DNA of 64,000 nucleotides from Streptomyces sp. D2-8 (GTDB lineage: Bacteria; Actinomycetota; Actinomycetes; Streptomycetales; Streptomycetaceae), in the NCBI RefSeq assembly GCF_023184515.1, contig NZ_JAAHBP010000015.1:124001-188000 (forward strand), in the 5' to 3' direction. The notes beneath the pieces were generated by a model. The model saw nothing but the letters and a program-made list of their open reading frames with translations, was not told where the DNA came from and did no database searches. This document shows positions 25,723-33,520 of this stretch, piece by piece; the stretch's first letter is position 1, and every line of letters starts with the position of its first letter. Both the position numbers and the translations under genes were made by a program.

Positions 25723-27069
25723 ATGGGCGATGGGGGCACCACCCGCGCGAGCGGGTTCGAGCACGGGGGAGCGCGGAAGACCGCCGAAGGGCTGACCTAT
25801 CTCTCCGGCTTCGGCAACGAGCACAGCTCGGAGGCCGTCCCGGGCGCACTGCCCGAGGGCCGCAACTCACCCCAGCGGGCCCCGCTCGGGCTCTACGCGG
25901 AGCAGTTGAGCGGGTCGGCGTTCACCGAGCCGCGGGCGGACAACCGCCGCTCGTGGCTGTACCGGATCCGCCCGTCGGCCGCGCACCCGGCGTTCACCCG
26001 GATCCACAACGGCTCGATCCGCACCGCCCCCTTCACCCAGACCGTGCCCGACCCCAACCGCCTGCGCTGGAACCCGCTGCCCGACCCGGCGCCCGAGACC
26101 GACTTCCTGGCGGGCCTGTGGACCCTGGGCGGCAACGGCGACGCCACCCAGCGCACCGGCATCGCCGTGCACCTCTACACGGCCAACGCCTCGATGGACC
26201 GGGTGTTCAGCGACGCCGACGGTGAGCTGCTGATCGTCCCGGAGCACGGCGGGCTGCTGCTGCACACCGAGTTCGGTCTGCTGCATGTGGAGCCGGGACA
26301 TGTGGCGCTCGTTCCTCGTGGGGTCCGCTTCCGTGTGGAGCTGCTCGACGAGTCCGCCCGCGGCTATGTGTGCGAGAACTACGGGGCGCCCTTCCGCCTC
26401 CCCGACCTGGGCCCGATCGGCGCCAACGGGCTCGCCAATCCCCGGGACTTCCGCGCTCCCGTCGCCGCGTACGAGGACGTCGAGGGACCGGTGGAGGTGG
26501 TGAACAAGTTCTGCGGCAACCTGTGGACGGCCACCTACGACCACTCCCCCCTCGACGTGGTGGCCTGGCACGGCAACCACGTGCCCTACGCCTACGACCT
26601 GCGCCGGTTCAATGCGCTCGGCACCATCACCTACGACCACCCGGACCCGTCGATCTTCACGGTGCTGACGTCCCCGTCGGACACCCCGGGCCTGGCCGGT
26701 GTCGACTTCGTGGTGTTCGCCCCGCGCTGGCTGGTGGGCGAGGACACCTTCCGCCCGCCGTACTTCCACCGGAACGTGATGAGCGAGTACATGGGCCTGA
26801 TCGAGGGGGCGTACGACGCGAAGGCGGAAGGCTTCGTGCCGGGCGGCGGCTCGCTGCACAACATGATGTCGGCGCACGGCCCGGACCGGGAGACGTTCGA
26901 CCGCGCGAGCGCCGCCGAGCTGAAGCCGCAGAAGATCGACGACGGTCTGGCGTTCATGTTCGAGACGCGCTGGCCGCTCACCCTCACCCCGCACGCGGCC
27001 CGCGCGGAACACCTCCAGCAGCGCTACGACGACGTCTGGCGGGGCATGGAGCGGCACTTCCGCCCCTAG
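25723..27069 (+). CDS. hmgA: homogentisate 1,2-dioxygenase
   Basis: 448 residues, normal length. The enzyme opens the ring of homogentisate to maleylacetoacetate in tyrosine and phenylalanine catabolism, using mononuclear Fe(II). Landmarks are LTYLSGFGNEHSSEA at the N-terminus, GNGDATQRTGIAVHLY, VPRGVRFRVEL, NKFCGNLW and the iron site PYFHRNVMSEYMGLIEGAYDAK, followed by SLHNMMSAHGPD; His and Glu of the first and His of the second are the expected ligands. AAGGGAG lies 8 nt before ATG 25723. The transcript ends at a strong hairpin. Other pathway genes (fumarylacetoacetase, HPPD) are not in the window. Confidence 0.97.
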   Translation: MGDGGTTRASGFEHGGARKTAEGLTYLSGFGNEHSSEAVPGALPEGRNSPQRAPLGLYAEQLSGSAFTEPRADNRRSWLYRIRPSAAHPAFTRIHNGSIRTAPFTQTVPDPNRLRWNPLPDPAPETDFLAGLWTLGGNGDATQRTGIAVHLYTANASMDRVFSDADGELLIVPEHGGLLLHTEFGLLHVEPGHVALVPRGVRFRVELLDESARGYVCENYGAPFRLPDLGPIGANGLANPRDFRAPVAAYEDVEGPVEVVNKFCGNLWTATYDHSPLDVVAWHGNHVPYAYDLRRFNALGTITYDHPDPSIFTVLTSPSDTPGLAGVDFVVFAPRWLVGEDTFRPPYFHRNVMSEYMGLIEGAYDAKAEGFVPGGGSLHNMMSAHGPDRETFDRASAAELKPQKIDDGLAFMFETRWPLTLTPHAARAEHLQQRYDDVWRGMERHFRP

Positions 27070-27124
27070 GGGGCTTCTGACGGAACGCCGCTCCTTCTTC
27101 CACGGAGATCCGTCAGAAGCCCCC
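27069..27124 (+). terminator. hmgA terminator
   Basis: A perfect 16-bp stem (GGGGGCTTCTGACGGA / TCCGTCAGAAGCCCCC) with a 24-nt loop starts at the last base of the hmgA stop codon. It separates hmgA from the GntR gene. Confidence 0.85.
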
Positions 27125-27153
27125 TTGCACTGATCATTTCCTACCGGTACGGA
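27125..27153 (+). promoter_or_regulatory. leaderless promoter of the GntR gene
   Basis: TTGCAC (27125-27130), 17-bp spacer, TACGGA (27148-27153), then 6 nt to GTG 27160. No Shine-Dalgarno sequence is present, so the transcript probably begins at the GTG. Confidence 0.55.
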
Positions 27154-27159
27154 TGGCCC

Positions 27160-27909
27160 GTGACCTCCTTCGCCCCGGACTCCATCGTCCTGAACCGCAA
27201 GCTGCCGCTCTGGTACCAGGTGTCGCAGTCGCTGCGCGCCTCGATCCTCGGCCGCTCGCCCCAGGACCCGCTGCGGCTGCCCACCGAGGAGCAGCTGGCC
27301 GGGCACTACGGCGTGAGCGTGCTGACGATGCGGCAGGCGCTGAAGGAGCTGGAGGACGAGGGGCTGATCTCGCGCCACCGCCGACGGGGCACGTTCATCG
27401 AGCCGCACGCGCGCCGGGGTTCCCCGGTGCGCCTGCTCGGCTCGGTCGACGCGATCGTGGCCCAGCAGTCCGGCATGACGACCGAACTGCTGGAGCACGG
27501 CAGCGCACCCGTGCCGGGCGAACTCGCCGAGTTCTTCCCGGATGTGCGGGAGGTCTCGACGTACCACCGGCTGCGGAGCGACGAGAAGACCGGTGAGCCG
27601 ACGAATCACGCCCGCAACTACGTGCGGCCCGAACTGGCCGCGCGGATCGACCTGGACGACCTCGTCCGGTGGCCCATGACCAAGGTGCTGCGGGACGTGG
27701 TGAGGGCGGACATCAGCCGCATCACGGACACGGTGGAGGCGCGGCTGGCCGACCCGGAGACCTCGAAGCTGCTCCAAGTGCCCTTGCTGAGCCCGATCCT
27801 GCACTACACGGGCGTGACGTACGACGCCGAGGGACGCCCTCTGGATGTGGCCGTCATTCACTACCGCGGGGACCGGTTCTCCTTCACGGTGACGCTGGAC
27901 GCCACCTGA
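27160..27909 (+). CDS. GntR/HutC-family regulator with UTRA domain
   Basis: 249 residues. The N-terminal winged helix reads LWYQVSQSLRASIL, LPTEEQLAGHYGVSVLTMRQALKELEDEGLISRHRRRGTFI, standard for GntR. The C-terminal part is a UTRA ligand domain (HRLRSDEKTGEPTNHARNYVRPELA, TVEARLADPETSKLLQVPLLSPILHYTGVTYDAEGRPLDVAVIHY in short stretches). Translation starts at GTG 27160 from a leaderless promoter. Its position beside hmgA suggests control of aromatic amino-acid degradation, and the hmgA promoter has an inverted repeat, but no copy of that repeat is seen at this gene's own promoter. Confidence 0.88.
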   Translation: MTSFAPDSIVLNRKLPLWYQVSQSLRASILGRSPQDPLRLPTEEQLAGHYGVSVLTMRQALKELEDEGLISRHRRRGTFIEPHARRGSPVRLLGSVDAIVAQQSGMTTELLEHGSAPVPGELAEFFPDVREVSTYHRLRSDEKTGEPTNHARNYVRPELAARIDLDDLVRWPMTKVLRDVVRADISRITDTVEARLADPETSKLLQVPLLSPILHYTGVTYDAEGRPLDVAVIHYRGDRFSFTVTLDAT

Positions 27910-27944
27910 CCCGCCGGTCGGCGCCAGGTCGTACGATGCCCAGC

Positions 27945-29090
27945 GTGACGCACGACGACGCTCCGCTGCTGGCGGACCTCATGCCGTGGTCCGTCGCACC
28001 GCCGCGGCTCGGCCGGGGCTGGCCGGCGGCGCCCGACGCGGCGTCCCTGAAGGCCCGCTGGGACGCCCTGGTGAAGGCCGAGGGTCCCGACCGCGAGCCC
28101 CTGTTCGAGCCGACCCGCTCGCGCACGCTGCACTCGGCGGTCGGCCGGCTGCCCGGCCGGACCGGCAGCGGCACGGAGAAGCTGGTGCGCGCCTCGGGGC
28201 CCTGCCCCGAGCCGGTGCGCGTCCTGCTCGCGCCCTACGACGAGCAGTGGCTGATCCCCGACCAGCGGCTGATCGACGCGGCCCGCCCGGAACTGTGGCG
28301 GGTGGCGGACGAACGGCAGGCTTTCGTGGTGGAGACACCCGAGGCCACCCCTCCCCTGCTCGTCACCTCGCTGCCCCCGCTGCTCCGCCCCGGCCGGATC
28401 CGCCCGCTGTTCCGCCGCCCGGGCGGCCGCGAGCCGAACCTGGCCCCGGGCCTGCTGGAGCACCTCGGCACCCGCCTGGGCAGCGACCCGGCGCCGCTGG
28501 ACGTCCTGGCCTGGATCACGGCCACGGCCCGCCCGGACCTCACCGTCCCGCTCACCGGGGACGCCGACGCGTGGGAACGCGGCATCGAGCTGGGCCACCG
28601 GACGCTGTGGCTGATGCGCCGCGACGGCGAACGCCCGAAGCTCCCCGGCGGCCGCCGCCCCTACGTCCGTGCCCCGCTGCCCTCCCGGCCCGTGACGCTG
28701 CGCTACGACCGGGACGAGGAAGCCCTGTTCCTGGACGAGGGCCGCATCTCGCCGGTGCCGCCGGAGGCCTGGGACTTCGAGGTGGGCGGAGTCCGTGTCC
28801 TTCAGCAGTGGTTCGAGACCCGCGTCGCCGTCCCCGAGCCGGGCACGCTGGCGGCGATCCGTCCCGCGACCTGGCCGCAGAGCTGGACGTCGGAGCTCCT
28901 GGAGCTGATCACCGTCCTCGCGCTCCTGGCCGAGCTGCGCCCCCTGGATGAGCCGGCGCTCCCCGACCCGATCACGGCGACGGACCTGCGCGGGGCCGGC
29001 GTCCTGCCGGTGCCGAGAGCGGCCCGCCGGCCGGCGACCGTGCTGGAGGGGCCCGAGGAGGGCCCGGAGGGGCAACTGGCGCTGCTCTAG
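27945..29090 (+). CDS. isolated type ISP restriction-modification C-terminal domain protein
   Basis: 381 residues. It resembles the C-terminal specificity region of type ISP (single-polypeptide translocating) restriction-modification enzymes: VLLAPYDEQWLIPDQRLIDAARPELW corresponds to the RPYDxRWIYPDP-type segment, then LVTSLPP, and late SPVPPEAWDFEVGGVRVLQQWFETR corresponds to the VPPEVWEFRIGGYQVCQKWLKDR segment. The methyltransferase motifs (DPACGxG, NPPY), helicase and nuclease domains are absent. TACGAT lies 7 nt before GTG 27945, suggesting leaderless translation; ATG 27936 is the alternative. It may be a retired restriction remnant or an adopted DNA-binding protein. Assignment is by pattern only. 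Confidence 0.6.
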   Translation: MTHDDAPLLADLMPWSVAPPRLGRGWPAAPDAASLKARWDALVKAEGPDREPLFEPTRSRTLHSAVGRLPGRTGSGTEKLVRASGPCPEPVRVLLAPYDEQWLIPDQRLIDAARPELWRVADERQAFVVETPEATPPLLVTSLPPLLRPGRIRPLFRRPGGREPNLAPGLLEHLGTRLGSDPAPLDVLAWITATARPDLTVPLTGDADAWERGIELGHRTLWLMRRDGERPKLPGGRRPYVRAPLPSRPVTLRYDRDEEALFLDEGRISPVPPEAWDFEVGGVRVLQQWFETRVAVPEPGTLAAIRPATWPQSWTSELLELITVLALLAELRPLDEPALPDPITATDLRGAGVLPVPRAARRPATVLEGPEEGPEGQLALL

Positions 29091-29803
29091 CGCAGGGCGG
29101 GGTCGAAGGCGTCCAGGACGCGTTCGAGTGCCCGTCTGAACACCGCCTCCAGGTCGACCGGCCCGCTCTGCTCCGTGAAGGCCGCGGTCAGCCGCGGATA
29201 CGCGCCGGTGGCGATCCGGCTGCCCAGATAGGCCATGCGGACCGCGTTCTCCTCTTCAGCCGACCACGGCATGGAGCGGGCGCGTTCGGCGGTCGCGATG
29301 TCGTTCCCGGTGTACGTCGTCACAACGCCGTTGAGCAGCGCGATCAGCTCCGTCTTCGTGCCGGCCGGCACGTCGAGCGGTTCGAGGCAGGCCAGGCAGT
29401 GCTCCAGGTAGCGCAGGGTGTTGGGGCTGAAGCCGAACACTCCCGGCATCAGGCGCGGCACCCAGGTGTGGCGGTACATGATGGCGCGCGTCTCCTCCGC
29501 GTTGCGGAGCATGTCGGCGCGCCAGTCGCCCGTGGGCTCGAACATCTCGTGCTCGGCACCGACGGCGTCGATCATCAGCTCGTACAGGTCCTCCTTGCGG
29601 GGGACGTAGTTGTACAGCGACATCGTGCCGCAGCCCAGCTCCGCGGCGACATGCCGCATGGTGACCCCGTCCAGCCCCTGCTCGTCGGCGATCCGCACCG
29701 CCGCCGCCGCGATGCCGGCGCGCGTGAACGCCGGTTTCGGCCCACGTCCGGTGCGCTCGGGGCGCGCCCAGATCACTTCGGGTACGGCCGCTCGGCCCGC
29801 CAT
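29087..29803 (-). CDS. TetR-family repressor of the ABC exporter
   Basis: 238 residues. HTH: AVRIADEQGLDGVTMRHVAAELGCGTMSLYNYVPRKEDLYELM; the C-terminal domain is the TetR_C_1 type found next to drug exporters (RHTWVPRLMPGVFGFSPNTLRYLE). GAGG lies about 10 nt before ATG 29803. It is divergent from the DrrA-type ATPase gene, with two matching palindromes between and inside the genes, the classic arrangement for TetR control of drug export. The 3' end overlaps the convergent type ISP domain gene by 4 nt. The inducer is unknown. Confidence 0.9.
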   Translation of the reverse strand: MAGRAAVPEVIWARPERTGRGPKPAFTRAGIAAAAVRIADEQGLDGVTMRHVAAELGCGTMSLYNYVPRKEDLYELMIDAVGAEHEMFEPTGDWRADMLRNAEETRAIMYRHTWVPRLMPGVFGFSPNTLRYLEHCLACLEPLDVPAGTKTELIALLNGVVTTYTGNDIATAERARSMPWSAEEENAVRMAYLGSRIATGAYPRLTAAFTEQSGPVDLEAVFRRALERVLDAFDPALR

Positions 29804-29831
29804 CGCTCATCACCTCGGCCACCATCCTAGT

Positions 29832-29848
29832 TACGTACAGCGTACGTA
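29832..29848. promoter_or_regulatory. TetR operator 1 of the exporter
   Basis: TACGTAC-AGC-GTACGTA is a perfect inverted repeat between tetR and the ATPase gene. It overlaps the likely -35 of the ATPase promoter (TATGGT -10 at 29855-29860) and lies just upstream of a TAGGAT -10 for tetR. Confidence 0.75.
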
Positions 29849-29866
29849 GTGCGCTATGGTCATGCC

Positions 29867-30832
29867 ATGACTTCTACGTACGCTGTACTTAGTGAAGGTC
29901 TGGCGAAGCGGTTCGGGGAGGTCCATGCCCTGCGCGGGCTGGACCTCGCGGTCGCCGAGGGGACGGTCTGCGGGGTCCTCGGGCCGAACGGGGCGGGGAA
30001 GACGACGGCCGTACGACTGTTGACCACGCTGCTGCGGCCGGACGCGGGCTCCGCCCGCATCGCGGGGCACGACCTCGTCCGCGAGGCCGCCGCCGTACGC
30101 CGCCGGATCGCCGTCACCGGGCAGGACACCTCGATCGACGGGGACCTCACCGGACGCCAGAACCTCCAGCTGTTCGGCCGGCTGCACCGGGTGCGCGGTC
30201 CGGCCGGCCGGACCGCGGAACTCCTCGACCTCTTCGGCCTGACCGAGGCCGCCGACCGCCCCGCGTCCACCTACTCCGGCGGCATGCGCCGCCGCCTGGA
30301 CCTCGCGGCGAGCCTGGTCCGCCGCCCCGACGTGCTGTTCCTGGACGAGCCGACGACCGGCCTCGACCCGGTCAGCCGCACCCTCATCCGGGACGTGGTG
30401 CGCGGCCTCACCACCGAGGGCACGACCGTGCTGCTCACCACGCAGTACCTGGAGGAGGCCGACCAACTGGCCGACGACATCGCCCTGGTGGACCGGGGCC
30501 GGGTCACGCACACCGGGTCTCCGGCGCAGCTCAAGTCGCTGGTCGGGGCGCACGCCGAGGTCGTCGTGCCGGACGCGGACATCCTCGCGAAGGCGGCGGG
30601 CGTGCTCGACCGGCTGACGGGGGCACAGCCCTCGTTCGACCACGAGCGCAACGCCGTGGGCGCGGTCAGCAGGGACCCGACCCTGACGATCCCGCTGCTG
30701 GTGCGCGCCCTGGACACGGCCGGGGTGCCGCTGCTCGACGTGAGCCTGCGCCCGCCGACCCTCGACGACGTGTTCCTGCGCCTGACGGAGACCACGACCG
30801 GGACCACCGACGAGAAGGAGCGTGTCGCATGA
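29867..30832 (+). CDS. DrrA-type ABC transporter ATPase (drug export)
   Basis: 321 residues of the daunorubicin-resistance ATPase group. Walker A GPNGAGKTTAV, signature YSGGMRRRLDLAASL, Walker B VLFLDEPTTGLDP and switch LLTTQYLEEADQLADDI are intact, with the C-terminal domain typical of DrrA (PTLDDVFLRLT). ATG 29867 has no ribosome-binding site; a TATGGT -10 ends 6 nt upstream, so the mRNA is probably leaderless. A second operator lies within codons 3-9. Its stop overlaps the ATG of the permease gene as ATGA, but that partner is broken, so the exporter is probably inactive unless another permease serves. Confidence 0.93.
   Translation: MTSTYAVLSEGLAKRFGEVHALRGLDLAVAEGTVCGVLGPNGAGKTTAVRLLTTLLRPDAGSARIAGHDLVREAAAVRRRIAVTGQDTSIDGDLTGRQNLQLFGRLHRVRGPAGRTAELLDLFGLTEAADRPASTYSGGMRRRLDLAASLVRRPDVLFLDEPTTGLDPVSRTLIRDVVRGLTTEGTTVLLTTQYLEEADQLADDIALVDRGRVTHTGSPAQLKSLVGAHAEVVVPDADILAKAAGVLDRLTGAQPSFDHERNAVGAVSRDPTLTIPLLVRALDTAGVPLLDVSLRPPTLDDVFLRLTETTTGTTDEKERVA
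29875..29891. promoter_or_regulatory. TetR operator 2, inside the ATPase coding start
   Basis: TACGTAC-GCT-GTACTTA matches operator 1 with one mismatch in the right arm, centre-to-centre 43 bp (about four helical turns) downstream, within the first codons. Binding of two dimers could cover the whole promoter. Confidence 0.65.
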
Positions 30833-31364
30833 GCATGCTGGCGTACGACGGGACCGCGATGCTGGGCCGCCAGCTGCTGCGGATGCGGAACAACCCGGGG
30901 CGGCGGATGTGGTGGCCGCGGCCGCCGGGGCCGTGCCGTTCCTGCTGGTGGGCCTCGCCGTGGGCTGGCGGGTCGAGGGGAGCCCGCTCGACGCGGCGGG
31001 GGCGTTCGCGCTGCTGATGCTGTTCCGCTTCGCGTGCACGTGGGCCGGGATCTACCTCGGCCTGCTCACCCGCAACGAGGAGGCGTCCGGCCAGTTGGGC
31101 GGTGCGACGTTCCTGCTGCCGCTGCTCTCCAGCGCGTACATCCCGACGAGCGGACTGCCGGGCTGGCTGCGGACGGTCGCCGAATGGAATCCGATCAGCG
31201 CGGTGGCGACGGCCCTGCGGGACCTGCTCGGCAACACTCCGGTGCCCCACGGGGCGGCCTGGCCGGTGGCCCACCCCGTCGCGGGGTCACTCCTGTGGTG
31301 CGCCGTGCTGCTCGGGGTGTTCGTGCCGCTCGCCGTGCGTCAGTACGCGCACGGCGAGCGGTGA
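30829..31364 (+). pseudogene. DrrB-type ABC-2 permease with internal frameshifting deletion
   Basis: The gene starts normally at ATG 30829 (MSMLAYDGTAMLGRQLLRMRNNPG), coupled to the ATPase by ATGA. At about 30900 the reading frame must shift to recover the rest of the family: VVAAAAGAVPFLLVGLAVGW through LGVFVPLAVRQY. Drug ABC-2 permeases have about 250-260 residues. The two pieces total about 178, so roughly 80-90 codons, covering the first membrane helices and the loop after them, are missing at the junction and the frame is lost. The original frame stops after 62 residues. A sequencing or assembly error cannot explain the missing segment, only a single-base shift. Confidence 0.8.
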
Positions 31365-31542
31365 ACGGGCGGCCTCAGCCGCGGGCGTCGCCCCCGGTCA
31401 CTGCCGGGCGGGGATGTGGCACCGACAGGGGGCGTGCCGCGCTCGGGAACACACCTGGCGCCGCTGCGTGCCGCGGGGATGACGGACGACGGGTGTCGCA
31501 GCGCCGGCGCCGGGGGCGGTGCGACCGCCCGAGCGCGGACCC
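31365..31542. other. intergenic region, no gene recognised
   Basis: Between the broken permease and the small basic protein gene. Several frames are open, as expected at this base composition, but none has a start with a ribosome-binding site or a recognisable product. No clear hairpin was found. Confidence 0.5.
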
Positions 31543-31809
31543 CTACCTGCTGCCGAACAGCGTGCGGCGCAGCCGGCGCAGCGGCGCGAAGAGCGACACA
31601 CGACGCACGCGCGCGCCCCTGCCACTGCGGTCGTGCGGCTGACGCGCGGTCAGTTCCCGCATCAGCGAGGTCGCCTCGACCGTCTCCCGCTGGGGGACGG
31701 CAGGGCCGCCCAGCACCGAGAGGTGGCGGTCGAGGCGCGAACTGGTCGCGCTGCTCCCGCAGGTGATCGCAGGGACCCTGGCCCTGCTGCGCACTGTTAT
31801 CTGATCCAT
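31543..31809 (-). CDS. small basic hypothetical protein
   Basis: 88 residues, very rich in Arg and Ser, with LFAPLRRLRRTLFGSR at the C-terminus that could form an amphipathic helix and bind membrane or nucleic acid. No family is recognised. Support comes from ATG 31809 preceded by GGGGAG at 5 nt and from codon usage with G or C in third positions throughout. It lies between the broken permease and the anti-sigma gene on the same strand as the latter. It could be a Streptomyces-specific protein. Confidence 0.5.
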   Translation of the reverse strand: MDQITVRSRARVPAITCGSSATSSRLDRHLSVLGGPAVPQRETVEATSLMRELTARQPHDRSGRGARVRRVSLFAPLRRLRRTLFGSR

Positions 31810-31935
31810 GTCACTCCCCACCCGTACGAGTCCACCCGGCCCGGGCAGGTTAACCCTATCGCCCCGTCCGGGCACTCGTGTATCTCGGTCACAGGATTCA
31901 CCTTCCCCATAAGGGGGTTGACGATGTATCTCCGA

Positions 31936-32754
31936 TTACTCTCCGAATCCAACAGATTTCAGGGCGAGTTGGACGATCGGCTGGGTAGTGGGCTGCGGCG
32001 ATCCCCCGGCGGGCTCGACGGTCACCGCCAGTGACGTCGCGGAGGCGCCCAGACCCGTTGCGACCAGGGGCGTGTCGCCCTCGAAGAGCCCGAGGGAGCG
32101 TGGTTGCGCGCCCGGGCGCATGAGCCACAACTGGTGCACGCGACTGCCCGACGGGGCTCCGTATCCGCCGAGGGTGACCACCGCGCTCCCCTCCGTGGCG
32201 GAAGCGATCACTCCGATGGTGCGCCCCCGCCCGTCCCGGCCGCTGCTCGCACGGGCGTCCGGAGCCGCCAGAACGTGGGCGATCTCACGTGACCGATCTT
32301 GCTCGGCGGTCAGCCGGTCCTGGGTCCGGTTCGCCTGCACGGCGAACAGCGAGGCGACCACGAGGGCCGCGGCGGCGGTGGCCGTCGCGAAGGGCACGAA
32401 CAGCGGGATCCGGCGCCGTTGCCGCTGCCGTGGCGGCGGCTGGGCACCCCACACGTGCGGCGGCAGCTGCGTCGCACGCGCCCGTACCGGCTCGCGCCCC
32501 GCACCCTGCGGCGCCGGGTCCTGCGGAGTCGTCCGTACGGCGAGCATGACCCGGTCGCGCATCGCGGCCGGGGGCGGGGCGGTCGTGGACCAGGCGAGCC
32601 GGACGGCGTCCTCGGTCAGGGCGCGCACCTCGGCGGCGCAGCGGTCGCAGTCCCTCAGGTGCTTCTCGAAGCGGACCCGCTCCGGGGGCTCCAGGGCGTC
32701 CAGCGCGTAGGGCGCGGCGAGCGAGTGCAGGTCCTCGCGGCCAAAGAGGCTCAT
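31936..32754 (-). CDS. anti-sigma factor, RskA/zinc-finger type
   Basis: 272 residues. The N-terminal cytoplasmic anti-sigma domain has the HX3CX2C zinc motif in KHLRDCDRCAAEV, preceded by LHSLAAPYALDALEPPER, the usual RskA start. One membrane helix follows (FVPFATATAAAALVVASLFAV, about residues 120-140). The extracytoplasmic C-terminal domain is RskA-like (AVVTLGGYGAPSGSRVHQLWLM, AVTVEPAGGSPQPTTQPI). ATG 32754 overlaps the sigma-factor stop codon as ATGA. It should hold the cognate ECF sigma factor inactive at the membrane until a signal triggers regulated proteolysis, as for mycobacterial SigK-RskA. Confidence 0.92.
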   Translation of the reverse strand: MSLFGREDLHSLAAPYALDALEPPERVRFEKHLRDCDRCAAEVRALTEDAVRLAWSTTAPPPAAMRDRVMLAVRTTPQDPAPQGAGREPVRARATQLPPHVWGAQPPPRQRQRRRIPLFVPFATATAAAALVVASLFAVQANRTQDRLTAEQDRSREIAHVLAAPDARASSGRDGRGRTIGVIASATEGSAVVTLGGYGAPSGSRVHQLWLMRPGAQPRSLGLFEGDTPLVATGLGASATSLAVTVEPAGGSPQPTTQPIVQLALKSVGFGE

Positions 32755-33293
32755 GCCACACCTCCCAGGCACTCGCGCATACGGGTCAGTCCGTCCCGCA
32801 TCCGGGTCTTGACGGTACCCAGCGGCAGGGAGAGCTGCTCGGCCACCTCACGGTACGTGTAGCCCTCGTAGTAGGCGAGGGTGACCGACTGGCGCTGCAG
32901 GACGGTGAGCCGGTCGAGGCAGCGGCGCACCCACTCGCGTTCGAGGCCGGCCTCGACCTCCTCGGTGACCTGGTCGAAGGCGGGCTGGTTCGCGCGGAGC
33001 GCCTCGCGCTGCTCGCGCTCCCCGGCCGCCCGGGCGCTGCGGACCCGGTCGACGGCGCGGCGGTGGGCGAGGGTGAGGATCCACGACATCGCACTGCCCC
33101 TGCCCGGGTCGAACTTCGCTGCGGACCGCCACAGTTCGAGCAGCACCTCCTGAGCCACCTCCTCCGACTGGGCGGGGTCGCGCACCACACGCCGTACGAG
33201 ACCGAACACGGGACCGGACACCAGTCCGTACAGCTCCTCGAAGGCCTTCTGGTCCCCACCTGCCACGAGCAGCAGCAGCTCGTCCGCCTCCAC
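32751..33293 (-). CDS. ECF sigma factor, SigK-like
   Basis: 180 residues from GTG 33293. Region 2 reads FGLVRRVVRDPAQSEEVAQEVLLELWRSAAKFDPGRGSAMSWILTLAHRRAVDRVRSA and region 4 RLTVLQRQSVTLAYYEGYTYREVAEQLSLPLGTVKTRMRDGL, shown here only as family landmarks. This is the SigK/ECF19 group. GTG 33293 is preferred because GGAGAGGGGG lies about 5 nt upstream; ATG 33344 and ATG 33359 are possible and would add 17-22 residues. Coupled with the anti-sigma gene. The divergent DUF4331 gene starts 227 bp away and is a plausible target. Confidence 0.93.
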   Translation of the reverse strand: MEADELLLLVAGGDQKAFEELYGLVSGPVFGLVRRVVRDPAQSEEVAQEVLLELWRSAAKFDPGRGSAMSWILTLAHRRAVDRVRSARAAGEREQREALRANQPAFDQVTEEVEAGLEREWVRRCLDRLTVLQRQSVTLAYYEGYTYREVAEQLSLPLGTVKTRMRDGLTRMRECLGGVA

Positions 33294-33520
33294 TCGGTCC
33301 CCCTCTCCGAGGCCGCACCGGGCCTGTCCCCTCACACGAGGCATTCGCAACGCACACACCTCCGGACGGTGTTACGGATCAGCGCGTCGAAAACGCGGGT
33401 CGCCCGGCGATGAAACAACTTCGCCGCCTCGCCGTAAGAACGTTTGAGATTCGACCAATCCGCTTCGCCGACCGCTCCGAATGGCGTGTGTCAGGCAAGT
33501 TGGCACGGAGGACGGACGGC
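33294..33520. promoter_or_regulatory. divergent promoter region, sigma factor / DUF4331
   Basis: 227 bp without a gene. GAACG and GAGATTCGACCAATCC words near 33438-33460 lie where an ECF promoter for the DUF4331 gene would be expected, but no known consensus could be matched with confidence. Confidence 0.35.

Noticed and set aside
27945..31364. A phage-defence island formed by the type ISP domain, TetR and ABC genes
   Set aside because: The restriction domain lacks catalytic parts and the ABC genes are of the drug-export type with their own repressor; no nuclease, methyltransferase or known defence gene is linked.
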